This document shows, one piece after another, positions 44,521 through 57,079 of a stretch of DNA of 64,000 nt. The DNA is from Litsea cubeba. Lineage: Eukaryota; Streptophyta; Magnoliopsida; Laurales; Lauraceae. A model generated the notes under the pieces. It searched no databases. It saw only the letters and a list, made by a program, of their open reading frames with translations, and was not told where the DNA came from. The position numbers and the translations under genes were made by a program. The stretch covers positions 56,186,535 to 56,250,534 of the forward strand of contig CM022953.1 of the NCBI GenBank assembly GCA_012931725.1, in the 5' to 3' direction. Each line of letters starts with the position of its first letter. The first letter of the stretch is position 1.

Positions 44521-45770
44521 TCTTTTCCTTCTTCCCTGCACCCACCCGCACTTCCACCTGCGCCTGCTCCTGCATCATCTTCTCTTCTTCCCCATCTTCA
44601 CAAACCTCCCACGCTCACACTGCACCTCTTCACTCAACACAGAACTGGGTTTTGTCATGAAGTTCTTCTTCTTTTCCTTCTTCCTTGCATCCACCTGCAC
44701 CCATTCTTCTTCTTTTCCTTTTTCCCTGCCCCCACTCTTCTTTTTTTCCTTCTTCCCTGCACCCACCAAAACCCACCTACACTTCCACCTGCGCCTGCTC
44801 CTGCATCATCTTCTCTTCTTCCCCATCTTCACAAACCTCCCACGCTCACACTGCACCTCCTCACTCAACACAGAACTGGGTTCTGTCATGAAGTTTTGCG
44901 CCAACATAAAACTTACTGCACCCACCGCACACACTGCACCTGCCTCACCTTCTATTCTTCTCCATCTTCTTCTTCCTCCCTCTCTTTTCTTCTATCACTT
45001 CAACCCACACTTGCACTTCCACCTGCACCCACCGCACACATGGCACCTGCATCATCTTCTCTTCTTTTCCATCTTCTTCTTCCTCCCACGCTCACCCTAG
45101 GCGTAGCCACCTACATCACCTCGCCTCTCTTTCTCCTTTTTCTTTACCTTTTTCCCTGCACCCACCTACACTTCCACCTGTGCCAGCCGCCTACATCACC
45201 TCCCCTCCCTTTCTCCTTCTTCTTCTTTTGCTTCTTCCCTGCACCCACCTGCACTTCCACCTGCGCCTGCTCCTGCATCATCTTCTCTTCTTCCCCATCT
45301 TCACAAACCTCCCATGCTCACACTGCACCTCCTCACTCAACACAAAACTGGGTTCTATCATGAAGTTCTGCGCCAACATAAAACTTACTGCACCCACCGC
45401 ACACACTGCACCTGCATCACCTTCTCTTCTTCTCCATATTCTTCTTCCTCCCATGCTCACCCTGCGCGCAGCCACCTGCATCACCTTACTATATACTTTA
45501 GTAGAAACTCTAGCAATAATCAACTTTCACTAATGTCTATCTATCTGTACATACCTGAGTAACCTCAATAACAATGACTTTACCTTGGTCTTTCACACGG
45601 AGAATTCCAAGAACCATAGTGATTGGGTATTTTCCTATTTTTTGGAACTTTGAAACTGTGGGACCCTGGTGGGCTCATGATGGTAGATCTGATCCGTTCC
45701 TATCCAAGTCAGTACATCAGGTTATCCTCCTCACTCAACACAGAACTGGGTTCTATCATGAAGTTCGATG
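44260..45770. repeat. Nested pyrimidine-rich repeats ending CTCAACACAGAACTGGGTT
   Basis: Units of TTTTCCTTCTTCCCTGCACCC, CACTTCCACCTGCGCCTGC and CCTCACTCAACA[C]AGAACTGG + GTTCTGTCATGAAGTTC recur at about 44530-44664, 44760-44893, 45240-45366 and, partly, 45725-45766. All three plus frames stay open for long stretches, with a 384-codon frame at 44209-45363, because of the base bias. I do not consider it a gene. Confidence 0.85.
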
Positions 45771-46031
45771 CCAACAAAAAAATGGGCCACTCGGATAGTG
45801 GGCCCAACGACTCAAGAATCCAAGATCAACCCCATCAACATGGTCACACAATTATGTATGGCCAGATGACCGGACCATATCCACGATCCAATAAATCCTT
45901 GGGTCCCACAGCTGATTAAATATAAATAAAATATTTCAATACTACTCACGTATCCATCTGATCAGCTTAGGACGACCTGATGTAAGATCCATCAGTTATT
46001 CGCCAAGCTGATGTACTGACTTGGATAGGAA
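45697..46031. mobile_element. MITE-like segment bounded by 24-bp perfect inverted repeats
   Basis: The 24 bp at 45697-45720 (starting TTCCTATCCAAGTCAG) is the exact reverse complement of 46008-46031. The 335-bp segment contains the last copy of the CTCAACACAGAACTGG motif. No TSD is obvious. It could be a small MITE or the arms of an inverted repeat inside a larger element. Confidence 0.55.
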
Positions 46032-46642
46032 TCAAACAATATGAGATGGAACCATCTGTCATAATATTCGTGTGAATGGGTTCTAAGACATGGATCAAAA
46101 TTTTGCCAGATATTTATGACTTATGATTTATGATTAATTATGACAGAAATTTCCGGATTTCTACTTGAGGCGTTTGGAGAAGCTCATCAAATTGTTTTAA
46201 TCTTCACATAATAAGGTAATATATTCTCCTATTACTATTTAATTTACTATTAGGGATGTGATTTATTATATTAGATGTTAATTCATTTCACTTTTCAACC
46301 CATTCTCAGATTTTTTTTATTAGTGTTTTTCATTTGAGAAAGATGGAGTAAAAAATATATGCCCATTTAATAATTATTCAACAAAGGGTTTCCTTTCTAC
46401 CGGAATGAGAGTAAGATCCATTAGTTATTATTTTGACATTTTACACTTTATTTACATGGTTAATATTTAAATATTAATGTAGTTTTTATTTTTCTATCTT
46501 CCTTTATTTTCCATTTTAAATTTGTAATTATCACATATTAATCCCTTTTTTTTTCACTAGTTTTGTTTCCATATACAAGGTATAGGTGTTTATTATATGA
46601 TACTAAGAAACAAATATCTTCCTCTCTTATCTTTAATTAAAA
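46032..46642. other. AT-rich non-coding stretch upstream of the Helitron Rep/helicase remnant
   Basis: No gene recognised. Probably the promoter side of the Helitron gene. Confidence 0.4.
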
Positions 46643-49036
46643 ATGGAACATCAAGAGGATATGAATCCTTCCAAGATTGCAAGGCAACGTCGAACTCAAC
46701 TGTTACATACGGATGAAAAGACTACGTCAAAATGAAAAAACAATAACATCTATAGGTGAAAACCTATTTAATAAATATTATTTTAATTTTATACTAAATA
46801 AAATTAGTTTATTGATAATTCTTAGAAGTCGTTCTATGGAAATTCGTCATTAAACAGATGCATGTGATAAAAGTGAATATCAACTTTCGAAAATGAGAAG
46901 AATGACAAGATTTCGCTCCCAACTTTTAGATGCACCAAGTGGATGTAAATCCCCATTTCTAAATAACCGCATTCAGATGCTCCAAAATGAGCTAAACAGC
47001 CACATAAAAGTTTTCAGAGGTATATTATTAATTATTTCCTTATAAAATCTAATTAGAGAATTACATTTTATTTAAAAATAATTATTAATATATTGTTTAC
47101 TATTATCGTCAGTCTATGAACGTAGTCATCAAGTCTCGACACAGCAACGTGATGTCCATACTCCAATTGTTATCAATCAACAATGTTTGTCGTCCCAAAA
47201 TCAGCATTATGTCTATAACCTTGCTTGAAGAGAAAGAATTATGAAGCTACAACATCTTCGTGCAACAAATCGCCCAGATTTATCAACTGTGTCAAGTGCC
47301 ATAAATTGTCATATAGGAAATGAGGAGAGTTCATTATTACAAGATAGATTCAATGACAAGGAACCACGTGATTTATCAATGAGCTTGAGAGGTATATTAT
47401 TAATTATTTCCATATAATAATGTAATTTGATAATTATTTTTTATTTAAAAATAATTATTAATATATTGTTTACTATTATCGTCAGTCTATGACCGTTGTC
47501 ATCAATTCTCAACACAGCAACGTGAGGTCCATAAACATGCTCGTAGACAAAGAATTATGAAGCTACGACATCATCGTGCATCAAATCGTCGAGATTTATC
47601 AACTGTGTCAAGTGCAATAAATTGTGATATAGGAAATGAGGAGAGTTCAGCAGTACAAGATAGAGTCAATGACAAAGAACTACGTGATTCATCAATGAGC
47701 TCGAGATTTTCATCTCAAACAAGTATGTGGACGTTATAATTTTTTTCCTATTCTTCAATCAAGTTTTCAATTTAATGTTGCTAACCTAATATTATTAAGT
47801 AGGAAAAAAGGTTGGAAGGATAGACTTTGGCCCTCCAAGTGAGACATGTATTAAATGTGGTGCTTTGATATGGAAACAAGAAGGAACTAAAGGAGGAGCT
47901 AATGATCGAAGATATATTTTCAATAGGTGTTGTAGAGACGGGAAGATACTGTTACCCCTCTTAGAACATCCTCCTACATATTTGAGATCACTAATGGAAA
48001 ACTCCAACATCCAACATTTATCGAAGTTCAAAAAGTCTATCAGAGCATACAACAATGCATTTTCATTTACTTCATTTAGAGTAAATATTGACTACAATGT
48101 AGCAAGTGGAGTGGGTCCGTTTACATTCAGAATTCATGGTCAAGCTCACCACATGATTGGATCGTTGTTACCAATGCAAGGGGAAACTCCAAAATTCGCC
48201 CAGCTTTATATATATAACACCAAACATGAGGTTCAAAATAGAAATCTTGCATTTACACGACATACAGAATACGGATGCTTTGATGCTTTAATCATAGAAG
48301 AGTTGAAAAATAAATTAGATGGTGTCAATCCATATGTAGGCTGCTTCCGATCACTAAAGGATAGATTTGGACGTGAATATCCACGAGATCTAAAGATGAG
48401 AATACTGTACGATAGATATAAAGATCCAAGGCAATATAATCGACCAACGGCAAATGAGGTAGCTGCATTATTAATTGGGGAAGAATCTTCAAAAAATGAT
48501 AGTCGGGATACCATCTCAGAAACTGTCTCAGGATCTTTATAGAGAATAAGCGAACTACATCCAAGTTATATGGCATTGCAATACCCATTGCTAATTCCAT
48601 ATGGAGAAGATGAATGGCATGCCAACATATTATATAATCAGCCTTCATGATTATCAAAACCAAATGTGTCAATGAGAAAGTACTATTGTTTTAGGGTTAC
48701 AGCAAAGGAATGATGAAGGAGAGACGATTTTATTATCTGGTAGACTCTTGCACCAGATCATCGTGGACGCATTTGCATGTATTGAGCAACTGAGAGCAAA
48801 GTACGTCAGAAATAACCAGACTACATTTAGATATGATTTTTTTCCAAGGTGCCTTAGATGCAGTAGTTCAAGGAGATACAAGAGCATCAGCAATAGGTCA
48901 ACGCTACATATTACCTTCTTCATTTACAGGAAGCCCGCGTTACATGATTCAACAGTATCAAGATGTAATGGCGATATGCCAATGGGCTGGATGCCCAGAT
49001 ATTTCTTAAACATTTACGTGCAATCCAAGATGGAAG
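46643..49036 (+). pseudogene. Helitron Rep/helicase-like gene, decayed and 3'-truncated
   Basis: Short basic exons (MEHQEDMNPSKIARQRRTQL at 46643; MRRMTRFRSQLLDAPSG near 46893; two copies of an RHHRASNRRDLSTVSS-type exon) precede a main exon from 47803. That exon has a zinc motif CIKCGALIW ... CCRDGKILLPLL, then SIRAYNNAFSFTSF, GVGPFTFRIHGQAHHMIGSL, PKFAQLYIYNTKHEVQNRN, RQYNRPTANEVAALLIG: the Helitron helicase-like N-terminal domain. A TAG (48540-48542) interrupts just before RISELHPSYMALQYPLL. Further frame changes precede LHQIIVDAFACIEQLRAKY and a second stop (49007-49009) lies before TFTCNPRW. The Rep active site and SF1 helicase are absent, probably removed by the neighbouring LTR. Confidence 0.85.
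47020..47726 (+). repeat. Tandem duplication of an intron plus exon in the Helitron gene
   Basis: The 372-bp unit, from a GTATATTATTAATTATTTCC intron start through an exon containing CAACTGTGTCAAGTGC and AGGAAATGAGGAGAGTTCA, occurs at 47020-47391 and again from 47392. The intron parts differ slightly. The second exon copy is shorter and lacks about 40 bp after GTCCATA. Confidence 0.85.
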
Positions 49037-49069
49037 GGAGAAGTTGCGTCTTTCTTTGATGATGAAACT

Positions 49070-50571
49070 CTTTCACTAATCAAATAGAAATCTCCAAGAC
49101 CTTTAGATCTTCCATGCTATGACCTGTATCATATTCTCTTTTCTCAAGAAGATGGGTGGGATCTCCAAAAGAAAGCAACTAGGAACTCTAAGGAGGAACT
49201 AGAAGGAGAACTAGAAGAGGGAGAGAGAGAAGTGAGGCATGTGCAACTCTTGCACAAGGGGTGGACGTCCAACACTTGGACTTGAGTCTCCTTGGGCGTG
49301 TGTAACATCAGGGACTTCCAAGACCACTTCTCTCCTATTTTTAACATAAAAGCAAACCTCTTTTGTTACTAATTAAAATAGAAGTCTCACTTCCATAATA
49401 ATTGGCAACTTATTATATCATAATTAGAAGTCTTACTTCAAATATGATTAGTAACTTTCTAATTAAATAAAAATCTCACTTCTACTAAAATTAGTAACTT
49501 TACTATTACCACTATTAGAAGTCTCACTTCAAATAGAAATAGTAACTTTCTTTTTTAGAGTTCAACTAGAATTAGTATCTTTTTAATAACTTGGGCTAGC
49601 GTGGGGACCACTAGGGATTCCTTAGAAAACTGGCTCCAACTGGGACTCGCAACCCCACAACTCTTGTATAATCCGGGCCCTCAGTTAATTGCAAATAACT
49701 CTACTATATGAATGCAATTGAACTTCAGTCTTAGGAATATTACATAAAAGACCCTAAACTTCCCTATGACCACAAGTGGCCCCTCTATCAATATCCATGG
49801 ATCAATTGGTTTTCGTCTTCCAAACTAGATCCACTTCTTATTATCCTTGAGCCCAATTAATTATAATGATCATAGGTACCTTTTCAATTAATTTTTAATC
49901 GGAATGGATGCGCACAAACCAATGAAAAATCCATTAATTGGCACAAGGGAATATTAAACATAGATTCCATCTTGACCATTGAATGTTCTCACAGCTCTAC
50001 TACCACGTGCCGAAATCATCGAGGTGTTGACCTACAGTTGGCCTCACTCATTGGTGACTCAAATCAAATGAATAGATAGAAACTTGAGTTTATTAATGTC
50101 TCAGGATTAAGAGCCTATTGCTAGAAAAATATGAGAGCAGGCCTTAAAGTAAAGACAATGTTCATAAGGTGTTTCTCATGATCCTTCAATACATCCAATG
50201 TACCACCACTATGATCAAGAATCTTACATTCAGATGATCGAGATAAATTACACTATCTCATAGTGATCAAAGTGCTGCAACCTTGTCAGATGAGATGTCC
50301 AATCTCATCACTGGTTGTGAAGATATTTAAGTATAAAATTTACTATACGTGTCTCCCGTGTGTGGATCTCATCCATACACATGTATTGCATCTAGTATAC
50401 TCATGGACCCCGGTTCATCTCATGATCATGTCATTCGTATTGATTATGTGCAAGTATAAAATAAAATAGCATTCATCTCATGAAAGGAAAACATGATTAT
50501 ATTGATAAATAAAGAAAGTAATCAATTTAATTCATCAATCTAATGGATTGAGACCATAAAACTTATAATCT
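49070..50571 (-). repeat. Probable 3' LTR of copia H
   Basis: Follows, on the minus strand, the RNase H stop and a purine tract CAAGCGGGAGAT (about 50568-50579). It contains LTR-like leader sequence (TTGGACGTCCA, GATCCCACCCATCTTC) also seen in the plus-strand LTR at 60789-62799. The outer (left) boundary and TSD could not be fixed; it abuts the broken Helitron gene. Confidence 0.45.
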
Positions 50572-50581
50572 CCCGCTTGGG

Positions 50582-51343
50582 CTCAATGACATTCAGGGTT
50601 GCATCTCATGCCCATCCCATCTACAAATTGCACAAAGACTTTGGTAGTCAAAGGTTAGTAAAGGGATCTCCCAGATTGTCTGCAGAGGCTATCTTGGTGA
50701 TCGTAACATCACCTCTCTACATAATCTCTCCAATCATATGTTACTTCCTTTGTACATGCTTTTGGCTCTTGGGTTTCTTGGACTTAGCGACTGCCCTGTT
50801 GTAATCACAGTAAACTGTGAACGGCTGTCCTGCCAAAAGTACCACTCCAAGTTCCATAAGGAATCTTTTCAGCCAAGCTGCTTCCTTAGCTGCTGCTCAA
50901 GCGGCTACAGTATAAACACTTATCTAGAAGTTGATTTCTTGGAATCCTGATCTAACTAGAAGTCACTATCTATGTATCCGACTGGAATCAACTCATTACT
51001 GTCGAAAATCAACATGTGATCACTAGTTCTTCTCAAGTATTAGAGAACACATCTTACAGCAGTTCAATGGTTTGGACCTGCGTTAGACTGATATATGCTG
51101 AATAGGCCCATTGCGTGATAGATATTCGGTCTAGTACAAAGCATAGCTAACCGTAATAGCACCTTATCTATGTACGCATTTTGGGATAAGCCTATCATCC
51201 TATTTTTCTGGGCTTAATGGAGTTTTCTCCCTAGGATGTAGCTAGCTTCTCCCAAGTCCTTCATAAAAGTCTTAACCAACCAAACTTTTACTATTGGCAA
51301 CATCCCTGTCACTCCCTAGGAGAAGGATGTTATCGACATACTA
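50582..51343 (-). pseudogene. Copia H pol, YVDD box to RNase H end
   Basis: Minus reading from 51340: YVDNILLLGSDRDVANSK (catalytic YVDD as YVDN), then decayed connection, then RNase H EAAWLKRFLMELGV, FTVYCDYNRAVAKSKK, KHVQRK, GDVTITKIASADNLGDPFT, ending at NPECH and TGA (50582-50584). Multiple stops and indels. The upstream half lies beyond the 7.7-kb insertion, at 59015-60788. Confidence 0.8.
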
Positions 51344-53695
51344 TGTTAGGGATTTTGTGTATTGCATTTTGATGGATGGATTATCATTTTAATCATCATT
51401 CAAATTTTCACACATGCATTGATTTAGAAAAACTTGAAATCTTGATTTACACATGCATTGTTTTAAATATTTCAGAACTTATGTTTTATGCATGTTTTGA
51501 TTTTAAACATTGGATTCATTTAGTTTGATTAAAAGATTTTTAATCAAGCTAACCAAAGTTTTTAAAAAGTTTAAAATCATCTTTGGCATTTTATGTTTCA
51601 TGTTTTTAAACCTCTTAGTTTGATTTAAATCATGATTCTTAGCTTGATTCAATGGCCCAAAAGTCCCCAGAAGAAATCTTTTTAAATATGCAAATTTTGG
51701 GGACAATGGTCTCAGGGCCCACCATGGACCCGGTCGACCGAGCAGATGACCGTTGGGTCCTTTTCAAATGGTCGGATTTTTTACCGTTAAGGGCAGGTCG
51801 ACTGAGCTATGTATGGGTCGACCGGGGACACGCAGAAACCCACTTTTTGGGTATAAATACTAGTTCATTCCTTTGAAACTTTTGAGGAACCAAGAGGCCC
51901 TCCTTGAGATGTTTTGAGGCCAAACAAAGGGGAGTGAGCTAAGGAATACTAAGGGCTATTTGGAAAGCTAAAGCTTGGAATCAATAGTTAAATCATCTAA
52001 GCAAGCTTGCTTTTCTTAATCATATGTCTTCATGCTTTGTTTTAATTATTTGTAAATCTTTTCTAGCATGCTAAACTATGATTTGTTGTGTCCTTAACAT
52101 GTATATATTTTGAATTGATTTATTATTTTGGATGCATCACCTTGATTCAAACCAAGTAGGACTAAAACTGGTATATCTAAGTGAATCATGTTTTGAAAAC
52201 ATCTTTGAAATTATATGTAACATGATTCCTATACTTGATTGAATATTTGGTTGTTGTTTTTCATCATAAGAAAATCTCTTTCAAATCTATCTTATGTTTT
52301 GGATTCAACAACTTCACAAATCATATGTATTTTATTTTAAAGTTTCACAACTTGTTTAGCATTAATTGGTATATCATTTTAAAGTTATATTTTTTAATTA
52401 TATGTGATTTGACCCTTAACTTCAATCAAATCTATTTTTGTGTTTTACACTTTCAAATGCTTTAAGCATACATTGATTGAGCTTCTCTTTTAAATTAATT
52501 GAAGTACTTATGCATCACATGTTTTGTTCTTTGAATTTCACAACTTGTTTAGAATAGATAGGTATATCTTTTGCAAGTTGCTTTAAACATGTGATTAGCA
52601 TTCTTTCCTCAATCATAAATGTTTTATGAGCTAAAACTTTTAAAAGCCTTTGGCATACATTTATGAGCTTTTATTCTCAAATTGATTGAGGACATCATAC
52701 ATACATATTATATATTCATCTTTGCATTCATATTATGTGTGTGTGTGAAATATATTTTCACTTTTATATCCGCCTAATTAAGAGGCATTGTATTGAGCTA
52801 AAAATGTATCTCCATCAAGTGTATTCTAGACACTACTTAGAGAGAGAACCAACCTTTTGGTTGCAAATGTTATTGCTTAGCCTTGAAAAGCATATTGTAA
52901 GAGGTTATTGCTTAGCCTTGGAAAGCTTCTTGTAAAAGTTATTGTTTAGCCTATTGAAAAGCATACATAGTGGAAATCCGGTGGGGTGTAGGAACATAAG
53001 CCGATAGTGGATGTAGGCATTGAGGCCGAACCACTATAAATCATTGTGTGATGGTGCATGCTTTGTGGTGATTGTGACGCCCCGAAGTCCCACATCGACT
53101 ATAGGGAGGAATGTGATTGGGATTATATGTAGAGCTCACACCCTTACCTTGCATGAGGCCTTTTGATGGGTTGAGGCCCATCAGAAACAAAACCGTGAGG
53201 CCAATGGGCCAAAGTGGACAATATCATGCATGGGTAAGGGGTGGGGCCTTACAAATGGTATCAAAGCCGACTCTCGACTAGTTCGAGTGTAGGTCCCCTG
53301 CCGTGGTCTGGTGCAAGTGGACGGGTTTCCATGTGGGCGGGCCAAGAGGGCTGGCAGGCTACTGCACAGGGACGTGCGGCCTTAAGGGGGGTGGAATGTG
53401 ACGCCCCAAAGTCCCACATCGACTATAGGGAGGAAAGTGATTGGAATTATATATAGAGCTCACACCCTTACCTTGCATGAGGCCTTTTAATAGGTTGAGG
53501 CTCATCAGAAACAAAACCGTGAGGCCATTGGGCCAAAGCGGACAATATCATGAGTAAGGGGTGGGGCGTTACAGTGATTGTTTTTGTTAGCTTCCGCATT
53601 TAGTTTGATAATCACAGTAGTGGCTAATTTAATTTAAAGAAGTTAAAATCGGTCATAATTGGTCACTAACTTGAAGCTCACCCTATTCACCCCCC
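51344..53695 (+). repeat. Left LTR of the SIRE-like element, split by a TRIM and 3'-truncated
   Basis: Aligns with 57080-58980. Carries TATAAATA at 51852-51859 shortly after several GTCGACCG motifs. Lacks about 50 bp present upstream of the TATA in the right LTR. Interrupted at 53073-53578 by a TRIM plus TSD. Confidence 0.82.
53073..53573 (+). mobile_element. TRIM (terminal-repeat retrotransposon in miniature), 501 bp
   Basis: Two LTRs, 53073-53253 and 53397-53573 (TGTGACGCCCC...GGGGC[C/G]TTACA), differ at about ten positions plus a 4-bp gap. TGGTATCAAAGCC (53256-53268) is the tRNA-Met-type primer site 2 nt after the left LTR. AAGGGGGGTGGAA precedes the right one. The TSD GTGAT is perfect (53068-53072 and 53574-53578). 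The interior of about 140 bp has no coding capacity. It sits inside the left LTR of the SIRE-like element, whose right LTR shows the empty site. Confidence 0.93.
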
Positions 53696-56600
53696 CTAAG
53701 AATCAATCTCATCACTCTAAAACTTTTTCGAGTTAAAACTCCAATAGTTGGTGGGACTTCAAAGTGAACCCTCAAGGACAATCTTATCAAGACCTTAGGT
53801 GAATCTTATCTTCAAAGGTAGAAAATTGGACTAACCTTAAGGCCTTGAACCTCACTAGACCAACCTATTCTTTGTAGTCATATCTAATTGTTCTTTGTAG
53901 TTATATCTAATTGTTGGTCATGTTACATTTGCATTTTGTTCTACATAGTCACATCTCATAAATTGTAATGTTTCTTTGTGATCAATTGATTTTATCTTCA
54001 TGAACTTTTAGTTATATCTCATGGTTTTCAAAATCCTTTGATTACAATTTTATCTTGATAGTTTTGCATTTTGTTCATATAGTTATATCTCTTGTAATGC
54101 ATTTCTATTGATGATCAATTGATTGTGATTACAAAAGCTTTCATAGCTAGATTTTTTCATGATCAATTGATGTTGGAAAATCATTTGATGAATGTCTTTA
54201 TTAGATCTTTTTGGTAAATCAAATGATTTGAAGCAATTTAAGTTTTCCATTGATTTTTTAAGTTATATCTTCAAATGGAAAATTATTATTTTTGAAAAAT
54301 CAACTTGTATGTGTTCCAAGTAGTTACATCTTTTGAAAAACAAGTTGAAAAATTGTTTGGTGGATGTTGGGGATTGATATATGTAAAAATGATTTTCATC
54401 TTGCTCTTGCTTATTTAAGTTTCCTTTAAATGAAAATCAATTTTCTTGGGGTATTATGCAAATGATTACATGTGGTAAGAGCTCAATTAATTGATAAGAA
54501 ATTTTATACGTACATATTATTGTCGATTAATTTGAGTAAAGCATGTTGAATTTAATTGTTGATAATTTGCCCCTATGTTCCCCAATTTTTATTTTCCATG
54601 AACTTACAAGTTATATCTTTTGGTATGGAAAATATGTAATCAATTTGCATGAGCACTTGTAGTTATATATCCTTGATTATAAATTGAAAATCTGATATTA
54701 GTTCACTTCATGGTTTTCAAAATCACTTGATCGTAATTTTATAAATGTTTCACTGTTGGATTTTGAATATTGGAGTAAATTAAAGATCTTTGGAAAATGT
54801 TCTAAACTTTATTAGTTATATTTATTGAAGCATTTTTCTTGAATTTATTTCCTTATGCTTATGATTATATTATTTAGAAGGAAATACATTTTATAAGCAC
54901 TTTGCATGTTTGGTCAACAAAGTTACATTCTTTCAAATGCAAAGTGATTTTGATGTTATGTCTTACTTTGTGTGGTTAGGTATGGGGTCATTGATTTGCA
55001 TATTTTTGCCTAACTTTGTATATCTTTTCATTAATGCAAATTGATGATTGTTTATGTGCTGATTGTTTATGTGCTTTATAGTAAAATCTTTTGTTTCATG
55101 AACATTTGAGCTTCTTAAGTACATATGTGATTTTGTGTGCTAAATTCATTTGGTATGATCCTCATATCCATTTTCCTCTTCATTATAAGACTAATACATT
55201 TGCTAGAGTAGAGGTTTTACGTGATAGATTGATTGATGGATCATTTAAGATGAATTGGAATTGAACTATTATGCTTCATAGGTATACCCTTATATGAGAT
55301 CCATTTTTCATCCTTATGCGATCCATGATATCCTTCTAACTTCATACTTCATACCTTCTTGTACATGCATATAAATATTCTTTATTGATGATATGGTATG
55401 AGTTGGATCATGAGTGTTGATTGATTCTCTCTATGCAAATGTCAAATGGTTCAATGTATGGTTGTGCTTTTAAGTTATATTTGAAGACACCATACTAGAA
55501 CTCTCAAATCCATCCTTATGCCTTTTATTCATTGTTTGAAATGGATGATTATGATGCTGATTCATGTGTATTTTCTAAGTGATGACATCCTTATACATGT
55601 TTCAACTTCATAGTAGTGTTCTTGATCATATGAACTTCTTTAAAATCCATTCCTTGTATTATATAGTTTGAATCTATGATTTGATGTTGAATTCATATGA
55701 TTTGACACTTTGAAAATTGCATACATCACCAAGCTATATTCTTTTATGCAATTTAAGTTGTTCATCACTATGCTCATTAGTTATATCATTAAAAGTGATG
55801 AATTTCCATTTATGTTGCTTGATGGAATTTTGTGTTTGTCACATCCTTGCTCTTAATCAAGTTTCATATTCAATTAGTATAATTTCCAATTGATGTCATA
55901 TCTTGAGAATGTGATAGACCTAATGTACATTGGTTTGAACTTGATAGTAATATATTTTTATTCTATGTCACATTCCATTTGCATCATTATCTTCATGTTT
56001 GCCTCCTCTCTTGCACATATAGGTAAATCTCATGACCACCATGTTTATGTATTCATAATCTTGGTTGGTTAATGGTTGAGGTAGGCTTCATGTTTGATCT
56101 TCATTTCATTCACTTTGCACATGATAGTCATATGTTATGATTGGATGAAATGATTTCAAAATATATATATCATATGATTTTCATAGTTATATTGATTGAT
56201 GCTATGTTTAGTAAACCCCATAACATCATGGATAGCTCTAAATTGGATTAATCGTAGTAGTTATATTCTTTTTAACTCCATTTTAGAGTGATTGAATTAA
56301 TAGTCGTATCCTTGAATTTCAATTGGTATTCTTTATTCCAATTGATATCCACGATCGCTTTTCTCTATGACCTTGCTTTTTATTTTGGTAATTTGATCAT
56401 ATTAAGCTCCATAGTCAAAAGTATCCTTCTCTTGAAGTTAACCCTCAATTGGTTAAACCATCTTCTCATTGCACCAAATAGTTAAATCTATGTCAACAGT
56501 TTGAAAAAAGGAGAGTATGGATTGAAGGGGAGTGTAAACCTTCATAAGAAGTGTTAGTTTTGATCAAATTCACCCTTGTATTGGCTTTTTACCCTTACAG

Positions 56601-57079
56601 CTTAATACTCATACATGATACCCTGTTATGAACTTCATTTTCGATTTCTTTTGTTTACAGGTGCTACTAAAAGGTATTTTCCTTATTTCAAGTGTGTAAG
56701 TACCTTTACAATTTAATGTCAAAGGGGGAGAGAATGTCCAAGTCTCCCAAGGGGAGATATTGTATGATCTTCTACAGGGGGAGAGAATGCATATCTTGCC
56801 TAAGGGAGAGAGTGCATGGTCAAACATGGTCAAAGGGGGAGAGTTGAAAGAAAGAAAGAAAGCTTGGGAGTTAAAGAAGATGCCTTGGCTAAAGAAAGGA
56901 AGCTTGAAGAATGATCAAGCACCAAGCATCAAGAAGAATGAAGAAAAAGACCTAGAGCGCAAGCCAAGTCAAAAGAGCAACAAAGAGATTTCAAGACTTG
57001 TCCAGCTTAGGGGGAGCTGAAGACTTAGTTTGTAAATTCAGTGTTGAGTAAGTTGCCTTCAAATTGCAAAGGGGGAGAT
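53696..57079 (+). other. Non-coding interior of the SIRE-like element with a recurring AGTTATATCT motif
   Basis: AT-rich 3.4 kb. TAGTTATATCT or close variants recur about twenty times between 53875 and 56490 at irregular 40-300 bp spacing, often preceded by CATTTTG- or CATG-type sequence. From 56715 purine-rich GGGGGAGA blocks appear. Possibly a worn-down tandem repeat. No protein recognised. Confidence 0.6.
57068..57079 (+). promoter_or_regulatory. Polypurine tract of the SIRE-like element
   Basis: AAAGGGGGAGAT directly before the right LTR. Related GGGGGAGA tracts stand at about 56724, 56776, 56836 and 57010. Confidence 0.85.

Noticed and set aside
44209..45363. 384-codon plus-strand open frame, and overlapping long frames in the other two frames
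   Set aside because: All three frames stay open because of extreme pyrimidine bias and nested duplication. The product is low-complexity Ser/Leu/His/Pro/Phe with no domain.
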